DNA from: Limanda limanda
Lineage: Eukaryota > Chordata > Actinopteri > Pleuronectiformes > Pleuronectidae
Length of the DNA: 64,000 bases
Direction: 5' to 3'
Assembly (NCBI RefSeq): GCF_963576545.1
Contig: NW_026870481.1
Location: 62,001-126,000 of the forward strand
The first letter of the stretch is position 1; every line of letters starts with the position of its first letter. Both the position numbers and the translations under genes were made by a program. Of this stretch, positions 33,640 through 46,931 are shown piece by piece. The notes below the pieces were generated by a model. That model was given only the letters and a program-made list of their open reading frames with translations. It was not told the origin of the DNA and searched no databases.

Positions 33640-35060
33640 ACACTAGCCGGGATTTGTATAAGGCCCTCCCTCGACTCACATTCGGCAAATCAGATCACTT
33701 CAGTTTTGCCGACCTTCCTAGAGGCAGAAACTCAAACGTGACAGACCGGTGACTCGCACCATTCAGCGGTGGACCGACCAATATCGAAAGTAAACTGTTC
33801 AACTGTGTTGGAACCCTCTGCAACAGGCGGCGCATCGCGACGATGTGAACATCACATCTGATCTAAGTAACATGGGAGCGGAAAGGAGGCGACCAGGTTT
33901 GCTCGGGGCTGCGCATCGCGCTCTGCACCGATGGTTTCTGCGCATCGCTCGGGGAAACGCACTGGGAAATTAATTTAAACGATAACAATGACATATTATA
34001 AATAAATTATCAAATATGTGTCCCGTATTTTAGCGTTCCCTGCTGTTCTTCTGGAGTTTCAATTTCCCCGAGTTTTCCCCCTCACATGATTAAATGTGTC
34101 CTCCGCCCCCCCACTACAAGCACACAAGCAGACAGACAGAGAAAGAGGGGGGGGGGTGCTATGAAGACCATTATACCCCGAACCCCTACATTGAACGGAG
34201 CATATACAACCCGCGGAGAAAGCAGAATCACGGGCTGACTGGCGCGGAGCAATGCAAAGTCTCATGTGAACAGCCCGGCTGCTGTGCGTCACAGAGTTAC
34301 GCGACGCTTCCGCATCTGGCGACAACCCGAAAAGAAAAGACCTGACGCGGAAAGCATAGGTGCTGAGCGCGATCACAGCCGAAGTGAACAGCGCCACTGA
34401 GTTACATAAGAGCGGGCGTGAACCCGGCGGGACGCGCACTGCTGCCAGTCAGACTGCCGGTCAGAACGGATCTGTGTAACGTGTCGTAACATCTGTTGGT
34501 GATGTTCCAGCCCGGTGTGGTACGAACTCCCGAATTTCCTGAATCCGAAGTCGACCTCCTGTGGAGACACCTTTCTTTCAAATGCAATCATTATAGTCTT
34601 TTTTGTCTGTGCTCCCCGCGTCAGTCTCTCAGCATGTGTCACCATGTCCGACATGAAGTGTTGTGACCTCAGTGTGTTGATATCAATCCTCTTTCCGCTC
34701 CTCTCCTCTGAAGCAGAGGCAGCAGACACCAACACTCGGCTGTTAGACCCGCTCCGTCTTCCTCTGTCTCTGAGCGTCGCTCTCCAGAGCCGCGGACACG
34801 CGCTGGTTCGCTCCGACCGAACATTACGCAGACGTGAGGTGGTGAACTGAAGCAGATTATTGATCCAATTCATCATTTACATTAAAACCAACAGCTTTGT
34901 TTTGCTCGCAAACAATATCTGTTCCACACGCACCTTTTAATTAAAAAATTTATGAAACAACTTACAGCAAATTACGTTGAGATTCCATTCAACAGCGGAG
35001 TTACAGAGCCGAGTCATTAATAGGTTTTATTAGCGCGCCCCCTCTCCCTCTCCCCACTGC
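33640..35060. repeat. GC-rich flanking module, copy 6
   Basis: Same order as copies 1 and 2, with a 30-bp extra stretch near 33918 (GCTCTGCACCGATGG). It ends in GCGCGCCCCCTCTCCCTCTCCCC exactly as copy 1 does at 1410-1430. It is the last module before telomere-like DNA. The minus-strand open frame at 34373-34876 is a composition effect. Confidence 0.8.
34644..34850 (+). other. Repeated short ORF, second intact 68-codon copy
   Basis: Same frame as 18819-19025, ending REVVN, with Kozak context GTCACCATG. Coding status is doubtful. Confidence 0.3.
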
Positions 35061-35077
35061 CGGGTTAGGGTTAGGTT
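35061..35077 (+). other. Junction between gene-module DNA and telomere-like DNA
   Basis: CACTGCCGG of the flanking module runs directly into GTTAGGGTTAGG. In copy 1 the same module continues as CACTGCCGGTCCTGAG (1428-1442). The overlap at the join is two or three bases. Confidence 0.75.
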
Positions 35078-37760
35078 TATAAGAGTTATCTCGATGACTC
35101 CCCCCGCTTCGTCCGACGACTGGGCAGTTTGGACTAGGGAGTCAAAGGCAATGCACTGGCCCACGCACGTCATCGATACTCTCCATTCTCACATATCCCC
35201 TTTATTTTCAAATTGGTTTAAACAGTAGTTTGAATTTAGTTTTTTGTAAGTTTAGGTGTTTTTTTCGGATAAAAGTAGTTGTTTATTTGGCATGCCTTGG
35301 TTTTTTCTGTTTTTGTTTTGTCCTTAATTGAAGTCTAAGGATTGTATGTAAGTATATTTGTTTTTTTTGCAAAAATAAATTGGACTATTTTTTATGGCTA
35401 ATTTGTTTTTCTAGTCCTATATAAAAAGGTGACACATCATCAGTAGTGCACCTCAGGATCATTGGGTGTTTCGGCCATTACCACCAGACACCCTCTCCCG
35501 AGGAAGGCCCAGCCAAGGTTGATCAAACCCCGGGGTGTGTCCCGCTAAGTTTATAATAATGTAATTCTAAGATAATTTTACAACAGATTCTTGGTTTTGT
35601 TTTTTAAGAATTTTTAGAGTTTGTTTTTAGGCTTTAGGTATCGGGTTTTAAGGTTTAGGGTTAAGTGTTAAGGTTGGGTGTTAGGTTTTAAGTTTTTTAG
35701 ATCTAGGCATCGGGCTAAGTGGTTTAGGTTTAGGCATAGGAGAAGAAATGGTTAGGTTTAGGATTAAGGTCATGTCTAGGCCTAGGATTTAAATGGTTAG
35801 GGTTAGGTTTAGGATTTTAAGTGGTTAGGTTTAGGTGTAGAGTTCTGAATGGTTAGGGTTAGGATTTAGGATCAGGTCTAAGCATAGGGTTAGGGTTAGG
35901 TTTTGAAAAGATATCTCGATGACCCCCCCTGCTTCATCCAACGACTGGGCAGTTTGGAATAGGGAGCCAAAGGCAATGCACTGGCCGACGCTCGTCATTA
36001 ATACTCTCCAATCTCACATATCCCCTTTTTTTCGAATTGGTTTAAACAGTAGTTTGAATATTGTTCCTTGTGTATTTTTAATTTTAAATTTTTAGGTTTT
36101 TTGTAAGTTTTAGGTGGTTTTTTGAATAAAAGTAATTATTTATTTGGCATGCCTTGGTTTTTTCTGTTTTGTTTTGTCCTAAATTGAAGTCTAAGGATTG
36201 TATTGTAGTATATTTGTTTTCTTTGTTTGTTTGTTTTTGCAAAAATAATTTGGACTATTTTGTATGGCTAATTTGTTTTTCTAGTCCTATATAAAAAGGT
36301 GACACATCATCAGTAGTGCACCTCAGGATCATTGGGTGTTTCGGCCATTACCACCAGAAACCCTCTCCTGAGGAAGGCCCAGCCAAGGTTGATCAAACCC
36401 CGGGGTGTGTCCCGCTAAGTTTATATAATCTAATTCTAAGATAATTTTACAACAGATTCTTGGTTTTGTTTTTTTAAGAATTTTTAGAGTTTGTTTTTAG
36501 GTTTTATGTATCGGGTTTTAAGGTTTAGGGTTAAGTGTTAAGGTTGGGTGTTAGGTTTTAAGTTTTTTAGATCTCCGCATCGGGCTAAGTGGTTAGGTTT
36601 AGGCATAGGAGAATAAATGGTTAGGTTTAGGATTAAGGTCATGTCTAGGCCTAGGTTTTAAATGGTTAGGGTTAGGTTTAGGATTTTTTATGTGGTTAGG
36701 TTTAGGTGTAGAGTTCTGAATGGTTAGGGTTAGGATTTAGGATCAGGTCTAGGCATAGGGTTAAGTGGTTAAGTTTAGGCATAGGGAACAAATGGTTAGG
36801 GTTAGGATTAACGTCATGTCTAGGCCTAGGTTTTTAAATGGTTAGGGTTAGGTTTGGGATTTTAAGTGGTTAGGTTTAGGTGTAGAGTTCTGAAAGGTTA
36901 GGGTTAGGATTAGGATCAGGTCTAGGCATAGGGTAAAACTGGTTAAGTTTTTAGTTTTAGGATTTATCTGATTAGGTTTTAGGTGTAGAATTTGTTTGGT
37001 TAGGTTTAAGTAGCTAGGGTTTAGATTTTTTAGGGTTAGGGTTAGGGTTAGGGTTAGGTTTTGAAAAGATATCTCGATGACCCCCCCTGCTTCATCCAAC
37101 GACTGGGCAGTTTGGAATAGGGAGCCAAAGGCAATGCACTGGCCGACGCTCGTCATTAATACTCTCCATTCTCACATATCCCCTTTTTTTCGAATTGGTT
37201 TAAACAGTAGTTTGAATATTGTTCCTTGTGTATTTTTAATTTTAAATTTTTAGGTTTTTTGTAAGTTTTAGGTGGTTTTTTGAATAAAAGTAATTATTTA
37301 TTTGGCATGCCTTGGTTTTTTCTGTTTTTGTTTTGTCCTAAATTGAAGTCTAAGGATTGTATTTTAGTATATTTGTTTTTTTGTTTGTTTGTTTTTGCAA
37401 AAATAATTTGGACTATTTTTTATGGCTAATTTGTTTTTCTAGTCCTATATAAAAAGGTGACACATCATCAGTAGTGCACCATTGGGTGTTTCGGCCATTA
37501 CCACCAGACACCCTCTCCCGAGGAAGGCCCAGCCAAGGTTGATCAAACCCCGGGGTGTGTCCCGCTAAGTTTATAATAATCTATTTCTAAGATAATTTTA
37601 CAACAGATTCTTGTTTTTGTTTTTTTTAAGAATTTTTAGAGTTTGTTTTTAGGTTTTAGGTATCGGGTTTTAAGGTTTAGGGTTAAGTGTTAAGGTTGGG
37701 TGTTGGGTTTTAAGTTTTTTAGATCTTGGCATCGGGTTAAGTGGTTAGGTTTTAGGCAGA
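35078..37760 (+). repeat. Three subtelomeric units with degenerate TTAGGG
   Basis: Units start near 35091, 35916 and 37074 (spacings 825 and 1158) at ATCTCGATGACYCCCCC. Each has an AT-rich part with TTGGCATGCCTTGG, a conserved stretch from CTAGTCCTATATAAAAAGG to CCCCGGGGTGTGTCCCGC, then 200-500 bp of decayed TTAGGG-like words (GGTTAGGTTTAGG). The middle unit has an extra degenerate block. No exon is recognised. Confidence 0.8.
35418..35426 (+). promoter_or_regulatory. TATA-like motif in subtelomeric units (three copies)
   Basis: TATATAAAA at 35418-35426, 36288-36296 and 37446-37454. In each case it is followed by GGTGACACATCATCAGTAGTGCACC. This is the best conserved part of the units. Transcription rightward would run into TTAGGG-rich sequence. 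Confidence 0.35.
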
Positions 37761-40021
37761 TCGATTGGTACCATCCCCGAGCTTGTACGACCTTCGGAAG
37801 GGGTCGACCGACGAAATTCCCCCAAATCTGAGGAGATATTCTTGAATAACTTTTTTTGTGAAGGTCGGAGACACTTGGAAAGTGGTTGCGTCTGGACTAA
37901 TTTGGGTCCTGCGGATCGATTGGTAGCATCCCCGAGCTTGTACAACCTTCGGAAGGGGTCGACCGACGAAATTCCCCAAAATCTGAGGAGATATTCTTGA
38001 ATAACTTTCTTTGGTGAAGGTCGGAGAGACTTGCAAGTAGGCTCTACCCCCACTAAATGGGGTAATGCGCTTCGGTTGGTACCATCCTTGAGCTTCTCCG
38101 ACTTTCAGAAGGGGTCGAACGAGCAAATGGTAAAATTGACTGATTTGGGGAATGTCAACACACGTGCTGACGGACGGAGAAATACTGGTTAGGTTTAGGC
38201 ATGGGGAAGGGTTGGTTAGGGTTAGTGTATGGATTCAGGTCAGGGTTAGGCATCTCTCTGCACTCTTACCTGTCATGTTGAAGGAAGTGGAGCCTGGTAT
38301 GATGTATCCAAAGCACTGCTTCCTTGGACCCCCCGGGCAACTCCTGTGCCCCATACACAGCACGGTTAGGGTTAGGGGTTAGAGCTAAAAGCACATAGGA
38401 GAAGGAGATATTCTTGAATAACTTTTTTTGTGAAGGTCGGAGAGACTTGGAAAGTGGTTGCGTCTGGACTAATTTGGGTCCTGCGGATCGATTGGTACCA
38501 TCCCCGAGCTTGTACGACCTTCGGAAGGGGTCGACCGACGAAATTCCCCAAAATCTGAGGAGATATTCTTGAATAACTTTTTTTGTGAAGGTCGGAGAGA
38601 CTTGAAAAGTGGTTGCATCTGGACTAATTTGGGTCCTGCAGATCGATTGGTACCATCCTTGAGCTTGTACGACCTTCGGAAGGGGTCGACCGACGAAATT
38701 CCCCCAAATCTGAGGAGATATTCTTGAATAACTTTTTTTGTGAAGGTCGGAGAGACTTGGAAAGTGGTTGCGTCTTGACTAATTTGGTTCCTGCGGATCG
38801 ATTGGAACCATCCCCGAGCTTGTACGACCTTCGGAAGGGGTCGACCGACGAAATTCCCCCAAATCTGAGGAGATATTCTTGAATAACTTTCTTTGGTGAA
38901 GGTCGGAGAGACTTGCAAGTAGGCTTTACCCCCACTAAATGGGGTAATGCGCTTCGATCGGTACAATCCTTGAGCTTCTCCGACTTTCGGAAGGGGTCGA
39001 ACGAGCAAATGGTAAAATTGACTGATTTGGGGAATGTCAACAGACGTGCTGACGGACGGAGAAATACTGGTTAGGTTTAGGCATGGGGAAGGGTTGGTTA
39101 GGGTTAGTGTATGGATTCAGGTCAGGGTTAGGCATCTCTCAGCACTCTTACCTGTCATGTTGAAGGAAGTGGAGCCTGGTATGATGTATCCAAAGCACTG
39201 CTTCCTTGGCCCCCCCGGGCAACTCCTGTGCCCCATACACCGCACGGTTAGGGTTCGGGTTAGGGTTCGGGTTAGGGCTAAAAGCACATAGGAGAAGGAG
39301 ATATTCTTGAATAACTTTTTTTGTGAAGGTCGGAGAGACATGGAAAGTGGTTGCGTCTGGACTAATTTGGGTCCTGCAGATCGATTGGTACCATCCCCGA
39401 GCTTGTACGACCTTCGGAAAGGGTCGACCGACGAAATTCCCCAAAATCTGAGGAGATATTCTTGAATAACTTTTTTTGTGAAGGTCGGAAGGACTTGGAA
39501 AGTGGTTGCGTCTGGACTAATTTGGGTCCTGCGGATCGATTGGTACCATCCCCGAGGTTGTACGACCTTCGGAAGAGGTCGACCGACGAAATTCCCCAAA
39601 ATCTGAGGAGATATTCTTGAATAACTTTCTTTGTTGAAGGTTGGAGAGACTTGCAAGTAGGCTCTACCCCCACTAAATGGGGTAATGCGCTTCGATCGGT
39701 ACCATCCTTGAGCTTCTCCGACTTTCGGAAGGGGTCGAACGAGCAAATGGTAAAATTGACTGATTTGGGGAATGTAAACACACATGCTGACGGACGGAGA
39801 AATACTGGTTAGGTTTAGGCATGGGGAAGGGTTGGTTAGGGTTAGTGTATGGATTCAGGTCAGGGTTAGGCATCTCTCTGCACTCTTACCTGTCATGTTG
39901 ATGGAAGTGGAGCCTGGTATGATGTATCCAAAGCACTGCTTCCTTGGCCCCCCCGGGCAACTCCTGTGCCCCATACACCGCACGGTTAGGGTTAGGTTAG
40001 GGCTAAAAGCATATAGCAGAA
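37761..40021. repeat. Satellite start: A-type monomers with long modules
   Basis: The first stretch of the satellite has mostly A-type monomers (GATCGATTGGTACCATCCCC...) and three copies of the long module (38151, 39033, 39783). The long minus-strand open frames here are fortuitous. Confidence 0.85.
38151..38375. repeat. Long satellite module with exon-like core (representative of 14)
   Basis: From GACGGACGGAGAAATACTGG to CCCCATACACMGCACGG. Further copies start near 39033, 39783, 47230, 47795, 48378, 49091, 49674, 53369, 53934, 54517, 55230, 55813 and 59831. On the minus strand it has a stretch free of stops ending AACATGACAG followed by GTAAGAGTG, a good splice donor. It also includes degenerate TTAGGG words. 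No protein family is recognised. Confidence 0.7.
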
Positions 40022-43000
40022 GGAGATATTCTTGAATAACTTTTTTTGTGAAGGTCGGAGAGACTTGGAAAGTGGTTGCGTCTGGACTAATTTGGGTCCT
40101 GCGGATCGATTGGTACCATCCCCGAGCTTGTACGACCTTCGGAAGGGGTCGACCGACGAAATTCCCCCAAATCTGAGGAGATATTCTTGAATAACTTTTT
40201 TTGTGAAGGTCGGAGAGACTTGCAAGTAGGCTCTACCCCCACTAAATGGGGTAATGCGCATCGATCGGTACCATCCTTGAGCTTCTCCGACTTTCGGAAG
40301 GGTTAGGGGTTAGGGATAAAAGCACATAGGAGAAGGAGATATTCTTGAATAACTTTTTTTGTGAAGGTCGGAGAGACTTGGAAAGTGGTTGCATCTGGAC
40401 TAATTTGGGTCCTGCGGATCGATTGGTACCATCCCCGAGCTTGTACGACCTTCGGAAGGGGTCGACCGACGAAATTCCCCCAAATCTGAGGAGATATTCT
40501 TGAATAACTGTTTTTGTGAAGGTCGGAGAGACTTGCAAGTAGGCTCTACCCCCACTAAATGGGGTAATGCGCATCGATCGGTACCATCCTTGAGCTTCTC
40601 CGACTTTCGGAAGGGTTAGGGGTTAGGGATAAAAGCACATAGGAGAAGGAGATATTCTTGAATAACTTTTTTTGTGAAGGTCGGAGAGACTTGGAAAGTG
40701 GTTGCATCTGGACTAATTTGGGTCCTGCAGATCGATTGGTACCATCCCCGAGCTTGTACGACCTTTGGAAGAGGTCGACCGACGAAATTCCCCCAAATCT
40801 GAGGAGATATTCTTGAATAACTTTTTTTGTGAAGGTTGGAGAGACTTGCAAGTAGGCTCTACCCCCACTAAATGGGGTAATGCGCATCGATCGGTACCAT
40901 CCTTGAGCTTCTCCGACTTTCGGAAGGGTTAGGGTTAGGGTTAGGGATAAAAGCGCATGGGAGAAGGAGATATTCTTGAATAACTTTTTTTGTGAAGGTC
41001 GGAGAGACTTGGAAAGTGGTTACGTCTGGACTAATTTGGGTCCTGCAGATCGATTGGTACCATCCCCGAGCTTGTACGACCTTCGGAAGGGGTTGACCGA
41101 CGAAATTCCCCCAAATCTGAGGAGATATTCTTGAATAACTTTTTTTGTGAAGGTCGGAGAGACTTGCAAGTGGGCTCTACCCCCACTAAATGGGGTAATT
41201 CGCATCGATCGGTACCATCCTTGAGCTTCTCCGACTTTCGGAAGGGTTAGGGATAAAAGCACATAGGAGAAGGAGATATTCTTGAATAACTTTTTTTGTG
41301 AAGGTCGGAGAGACTTGGAAAGTGGTTGCATCTGGACTAATTTGGGTCCTGCAGATCGATTGGTACCATCCCCGAGCTTGTACGACCTTCGGAAGAGGTC
41401 GACCGACGAAATTCCCCCAAATCTGAGGAGATATTCTTGAATAACTTTTTTTGTGAAGGTTGGAGAGACTTGCAAGTAGGCTCTACCCCCACTAAATGGG
41501 GTAATGCGCATCGATCGGTACCATCCTTGAGCTTCTCCGACTTTCGGAAGGGTTAGGGTTAGGGTTAGGGATAAAAGCGCATAGGAGAAGGAGATATTCT
41601 TGAATAACTTTTTTTGTGAAGGTCGGAGAGACTTGGAAAGTGGTTGCGTCTGGACTAATTTGGGTCCTGCGGATCGATTGGTACCATCCCCGAGCTTGTA
41701 CGACCTTCGGAAGGGGTCGACCGACGAAATTCCCCCAAATCTGAGGAGATATTCTTGAATAACTTTTTTTGTGAAGGTCGGAGAGACTTGCAAGTAGGCT
41801 CTACCCCCACTAAATGGGGTAATGCGCATCGATCGGTACCATCTTTGAGCTTCTCCGACTTTCGGAAGGGTTAGGGGTTAGGGATAAAAGCACATAGGAG
41901 AAGGAGATATTCTTGAATAACTTTTTTTGTGAAGGTCGGAGAGACTTGGAAAGTGGTTGCATATGGACTAATTTGGGTCCTGCGGATCGATTGGTACCAT
42001 CCCCGAGCTTGTACGACCTTCGGAAGAGGTCGACCGACGAAATTCCCCCAAATCTGAGGAGATATTCTTGAATAACTTTTTTTGTGAAGGTCGGAGAGAC
42101 TTGCAAGTAGGCTCTACCCCCACTAAATGGGGTAATGCGCATCGATCGGTACTATCTTTGAGCTTCTCCGACTTTCGGAAGGGTTAGGGGTTAGGGATAA
42201 AAGCACATAGGAGAAGGAGATATTCTTGAATAACTTTTTTTGTGAAGGTCGGAGAGACTTGGAAAGTGGTTGCGTCAGGACTAATTTGGGTCCTGCGGAT
42301 CGATTGGTACCATCCCCGAGCTTGTACGACCTTCGGAAGGGGTCGACCTACGAAATTCCCCCAAATCTGAGGAGATATTCTTGAATAACTTTTTTTGTGA
42401 AGGTCGGAGAGACTTGCAAGTAGGCTCTACCCCCACTAAATGGGGTAATTCGCATCGATCGGTACCATCCTTGAGCTTCTCCGACTTTCGGAAGGGTTAG
42501 GGATAAAAGCACATAGGAGAAGGAGATATTCTTGAATAACTTTTTTTGTGAAGGTCGGAGAGACTTGGAAAGTGGTTGCATCTGGACTAATTTGGGTCCT
42601 GCGGATCGATTGGTACCATCCCCGAGCTTGTACGACCTTCGGAAGAGGTCGACCGAAGAAATTCCCCCAAATCTGAGGAGATATTCTTGAATAACTTTTT
42701 TTGTGAAGGTTGGAGAGACTTGCAAGTAGGCTCTACCCCCACTAAATGGGGTAATGCACATCGATCGGTACCATCCTTGAGCTTCTCCGACTTTCGGAAG
42801 GGTTAGGGTTAGGGTTAGGGATAAAAGCGCATAGGAGAAGGAGATATTCTTGAATAACTTTTTTTGTGAAGGTCGGAGAGACTTGGAAAGTGGTTGCGTC
42901 TGGACTAATTTGGGTTCTGCGGATCGATTGGTACCATCCCCGAGCTTGTACGACCTTCGGAAGGGGTCGACCGACGAAATTCCCCCAAATCTGAGGAGAT

Positions 43001-46000
43001 ATTCTTGAATAACTTTTTTTGTGAAGGTCGGAGAGACTTGCAAGTAGGCTCTATCCCCACTAAATGGGGTAATGCGCATCGATCGGTACCATCCTTGAGC
43101 TTCTCCGACTTTCGGAAGGGTTAGGGGTTAGGGATAAAAGCACATAGGAGAAGGAGATATTCTTGAATAACTTTTTTTGTGAAGGTCGGAGAGACTTGGA
43201 AAGTGGTTGCGTCTGGACTAATTTGGGTCCTGCGGATCGATTGGTACCATCCCCGAGCTTGTACGACCTTCGGAAAGGGTCGACCGACGAAATTCCCCAA
43301 AATCTGAGGAGATATTCTTGAATAACTTATTTTTGAAGGTCGGAGAGACTTGGAAAGTGGTTGCGTCTGGACTAATTTGGGACCTGCGGATCGATTGGTA
43401 CCATCCCCGAGCTTGTACGACCTTCGGAAGGGGTCGACCGACGAAATTCCCCCAAATCTGAGGAGATATTCTTGAATAACTTTTTTTGTGAAGGTCGGAG
43501 AGACTTGCAAGTAGGCTATACCCCCACTAAATGGGGTAATGCGCATCGATCGGTACCATCCTTGAGCTTCTCCGACTTTCGGAAGGGTTAGGGTTAGGGT
43601 TAGGGATAAAAGCGCATAGGAGAAGGAGATATTCTTGAATAACTTTTTTTGTGAAGGTCGGAGAGACTTGGAAAGTGGTTGCGTCTGGACTAATTTGGGT
43701 CCTGCGGATCGATTGGTACCATCCCCGAGCTTGTACGACCTTCGGAAGGGGTCGACCGACGAAATTCCCCCAAATCTGAGGAGATATTCTTGAATAACTT
43801 TTTTTGTGAAGGTCGGAGAGACTTGCAAGTAGGCTCTACCCCCACTAAATGGGGTAATGCGCATCGATCGGTACCATCCTTGAGCTTCTCCGACTTTCGG
43901 AAGGGTTAGGGGTTAGGGATAAAAGCACATAGGAGAAGGAGATATTCTTGAATAACTTTTTTTGTGAAGGTCGGAGAGACTTGGAAAGTGGTTGCATCTG
44001 GACTAATTTGGGTCCTGCGGATCGATTGGTACCATCCCCGAGCTTGTACGACCTTCGGAAGGGGTCGACCGACGAAATTCCCCCAAATCTGAGGAGATAT
44101 TCTTGAATAACTGTTTTTGTGAAGGTCGGAGAGACTTGCAAGTAGGCTCTACCCCCACTAAATGGGGTAATGCGCATCGATCGGTACCATCCTTGAGCTT
44201 CTCCGACTTTCGGAAGGGTTAGGGGTTAGGGATAAAAGCACATAGGAGAAGGAGATATTCTTGAATAACTTTTTTTGTGAAGGTCGGAGAGACTTGGAAA
44301 GTGGTTGCATCTGGACTAATTTGGGTCCTGCAGATCGATTGGTACCATCCCCGAGCTTGTACGACCTTTGGAAGAGGTCGACCGACGAAATTCCCCCAAA
44401 TCTGAGGAGATATTCTTGAATAACTTTTTTTGTGAAGGTTGGAGAGACTTGCAAGTAGGCTCTACCCCCACTAAATGGGGTAATGCGCATCGATCGGTAC
44501 CATCCTTGAGCTTCTCCGACTTTCGGAAGGGTTAGGGTTAGGGTTAGGGATAAAAGCGCATAGGAGAAGGAGATATTCTTGAATAACTTTTTTTGTGAAG
44601 GTCGGAGAGACTTGGAAAGTGGTTACGTCTGGACTAATTTGGGTCCTGCAGATCGATTGGTACCATCCCCGAGCTTGTACGACCTTCGGAAGGGGTTGAC
44701 CGACGAAATTCCCCCAAATCTGAGGAGATATTCTTGAATAACTTTTTTTGTGAAGGTCGGAGAGACTTGCAAGTGGGCTCTACCCCCACTAAATGGGGTA
44801 ATTCGCATCGATCGGTACCATCCTTGAGCTTCTCCGACTTTCGGAAGGGTTAGGGATAAAAGCACATAGGAGAAGGAGATATTCTTGAATAACTTTTTTT
44901 GTGAAGGTCGGAGAGACTTGGAAAGTGGTTGCATCTGGACTAATTTGGGTCCTGCAGATCGATTGGTACCATCCCCGAGCTTGTACGACCTTCGGAAGAG
45001 GTCGACCGACGAAATTCCCCCAAATCTGAGGAGATATTCTTGAATAACTTTTTTTGTGAAGGTTGGAGAGACTTGCAAGTAGGCTCTACCCCCACTAAAT
45101 GGGGTAATGCGCATCGATCGGTACCATCCTTGAGCTTCTCCGACTTTCGGAAGGGTTAGGGTTAGGGTTAGGGATAAAAGCGCATAGGAGAAGGAGATAT
45201 TCTTGAATAACTTTTTTTGTGAAGGTCGGAGAGACTTGGAAAGTGGTTGCGTCTGGACTAATTTGGGTCCTGCGGATCGATTGGTACCATCCCCGAGCTT
45301 GTACGACCTTCGGAAGGGGTCGACCAACGAAATTCCCCCAAATCTGAGGAGATATTCTTGAATAACTTTTTTTGTGAAGGTCGGAGAGACTTGCAAGTAG
45401 GCTCTACCCCCACTAAATGGGGTAATGCGCATCGATCGGTACCATCTTTGAGCTTCTCCGACTTTCGGAAGGGTTAGGGGTTAGGGATAAAAGCACATAG
45501 GAGAAGGAGATATTCTTGAATAACTTTTTTTGTGAAGGTCGGAGAGACTTGGAAAGTGGTTGCATATGGACTAATTTGGGTCCTGCGGATCGATTGGTAC
45601 CATCCCCGAGCTTGTACGACCTTCGGAAGAGGTCGACCGACGAAATTCCCCCAAATCTGAGGAGATATTCTTGAATAACTTTTTTTGTGAAGGTCGGAGA
45701 GACTTGCAAGTAGGCTCTACCCCCACTAAATGGGGTAATGCGCATCGATCGGTACCATCTTTGAGCTTCTCCGACTTTCGGAAGGGTTAGGGGTTAGGGA
45801 TAAAAGCACATAGGAGAAGGAGATATTCTTGAATAACTTTTTTTGTGAAGGTCGGAGAGACTTGGAAAGTGGTTGCGTCAGGACTAATTTGGGTCCTGCG
45901 GATCGATTGGTACCATCCCCGAGCTTGTACGACCTTCGGAAGGGGTCGACCTACGAAATTCCCCCAAATCTGAGGAGATATTCTTGAATAACTTTTTTTG

Positions 46001-46931
46001 TGAAGGTCGGAGAGACTTGCAAGTAGGCTCTACCCCCACTAAATGGGGTAATTCGCATCGATCGGTACCATCCTTGAGCTTCTCCGACTTTCGGAAGGGT
46101 TAGGGATAAAAGCACATAGGAGAAGGAGATATTCTTGAATAACTTTTTTTGTGAAGGTCGGAGAGACTTGGAAAGTGGTTGCATCTGGACTAATTTGGGT
46201 CCTGCGGATCGATTGGTACCATCCCCGAGCTTGTACGACCTTCGGAAGAGGTCGACCGAAGAAATTCCCCCAAATCTGAGGAGATATTCTTGAATAACTT
46301 TTTTTGTGAAGGTTGGAGAGACTTGCAAGTAGGCTCTACCCCCACTAAATGGGGTAATGCACATCGATCGGTACCATCCTTGAGCTTCTCCGACTTTCGG
46401 AAGGGTTAGGGTTAGGGTTAGGGATAAAAGCGCATAGGAGAAGGAGATATTCTTGAATAACTTTTTTTGTGAAGGTCGGAGAGACTTGGAAAGTGGTTGC
46501 GTCTGGACTAATTTGGGTTCTGCGGATCGATTGGTACCATCCCCGAGCTTGTACGACCTTCGGAAGGGGTCGACCGACGAAATTCCCCCAAATCTGAGGA
46601 GATATTCTTGAATAACTTTTTTTGTGAAGGTCGGAGAGACTTGCAAGTAGGCTCTATCCCCACTAAATGGGGTAATGCGCATCGATCGGTACCATCCTTG
46701 AGCTTCTCCGACTTTCGGAAGGGTTAGGGGTTAGGGATAAAAGCACATAGGAGAAGGAGATATTCTTGAATAACTTTTTTTGTGAAGGTCGGAGAGACTT
46801 GGAAAGTGGTTGCGTCTGGACTAATTTGGGTCCTGCGGATCGATTGGTACCATCCCCGAGCTTGTACGACCTTCGGAAAGGGTCGACCGACGAAATTCCC
46901 CAAAATCTGAGGAGATATTCTTGAATAACTT
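40022..46931. repeat. Dimeric satellite, higher-order period about 3603 bp
   Basis: Basic dimer of 313 bp: an A monomer of about 155 bp and a B monomer of about 158 bp, which share GGTACCATCC..GAGCTT and GGAGATATTCTTGAATAAC. B carries one to four TTAGGG after CTTTCGGAAGGG. Two blocks, 40022-43328 and 43625-46931, match almost base for base at an offset of 3603. Frames up to 269 codons are open on the minus strand but shift with every dimer (313 is not a multiple of 3). Confidence 0.9.

Noticed and set aside
34373..34876. 167-codon minus-strand frame in the flanking module
   Set aside because: Antisense to the short ORF in GC-rich DNA. The equivalent frame is broken in most module copies.
38230..38350. 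Possible SLC6 transporter exon in the long module (LPGG-AKEAV text)
   Set aside because: Resemblance is limited to a few residues around a G run and does not extend. Not enough to call.
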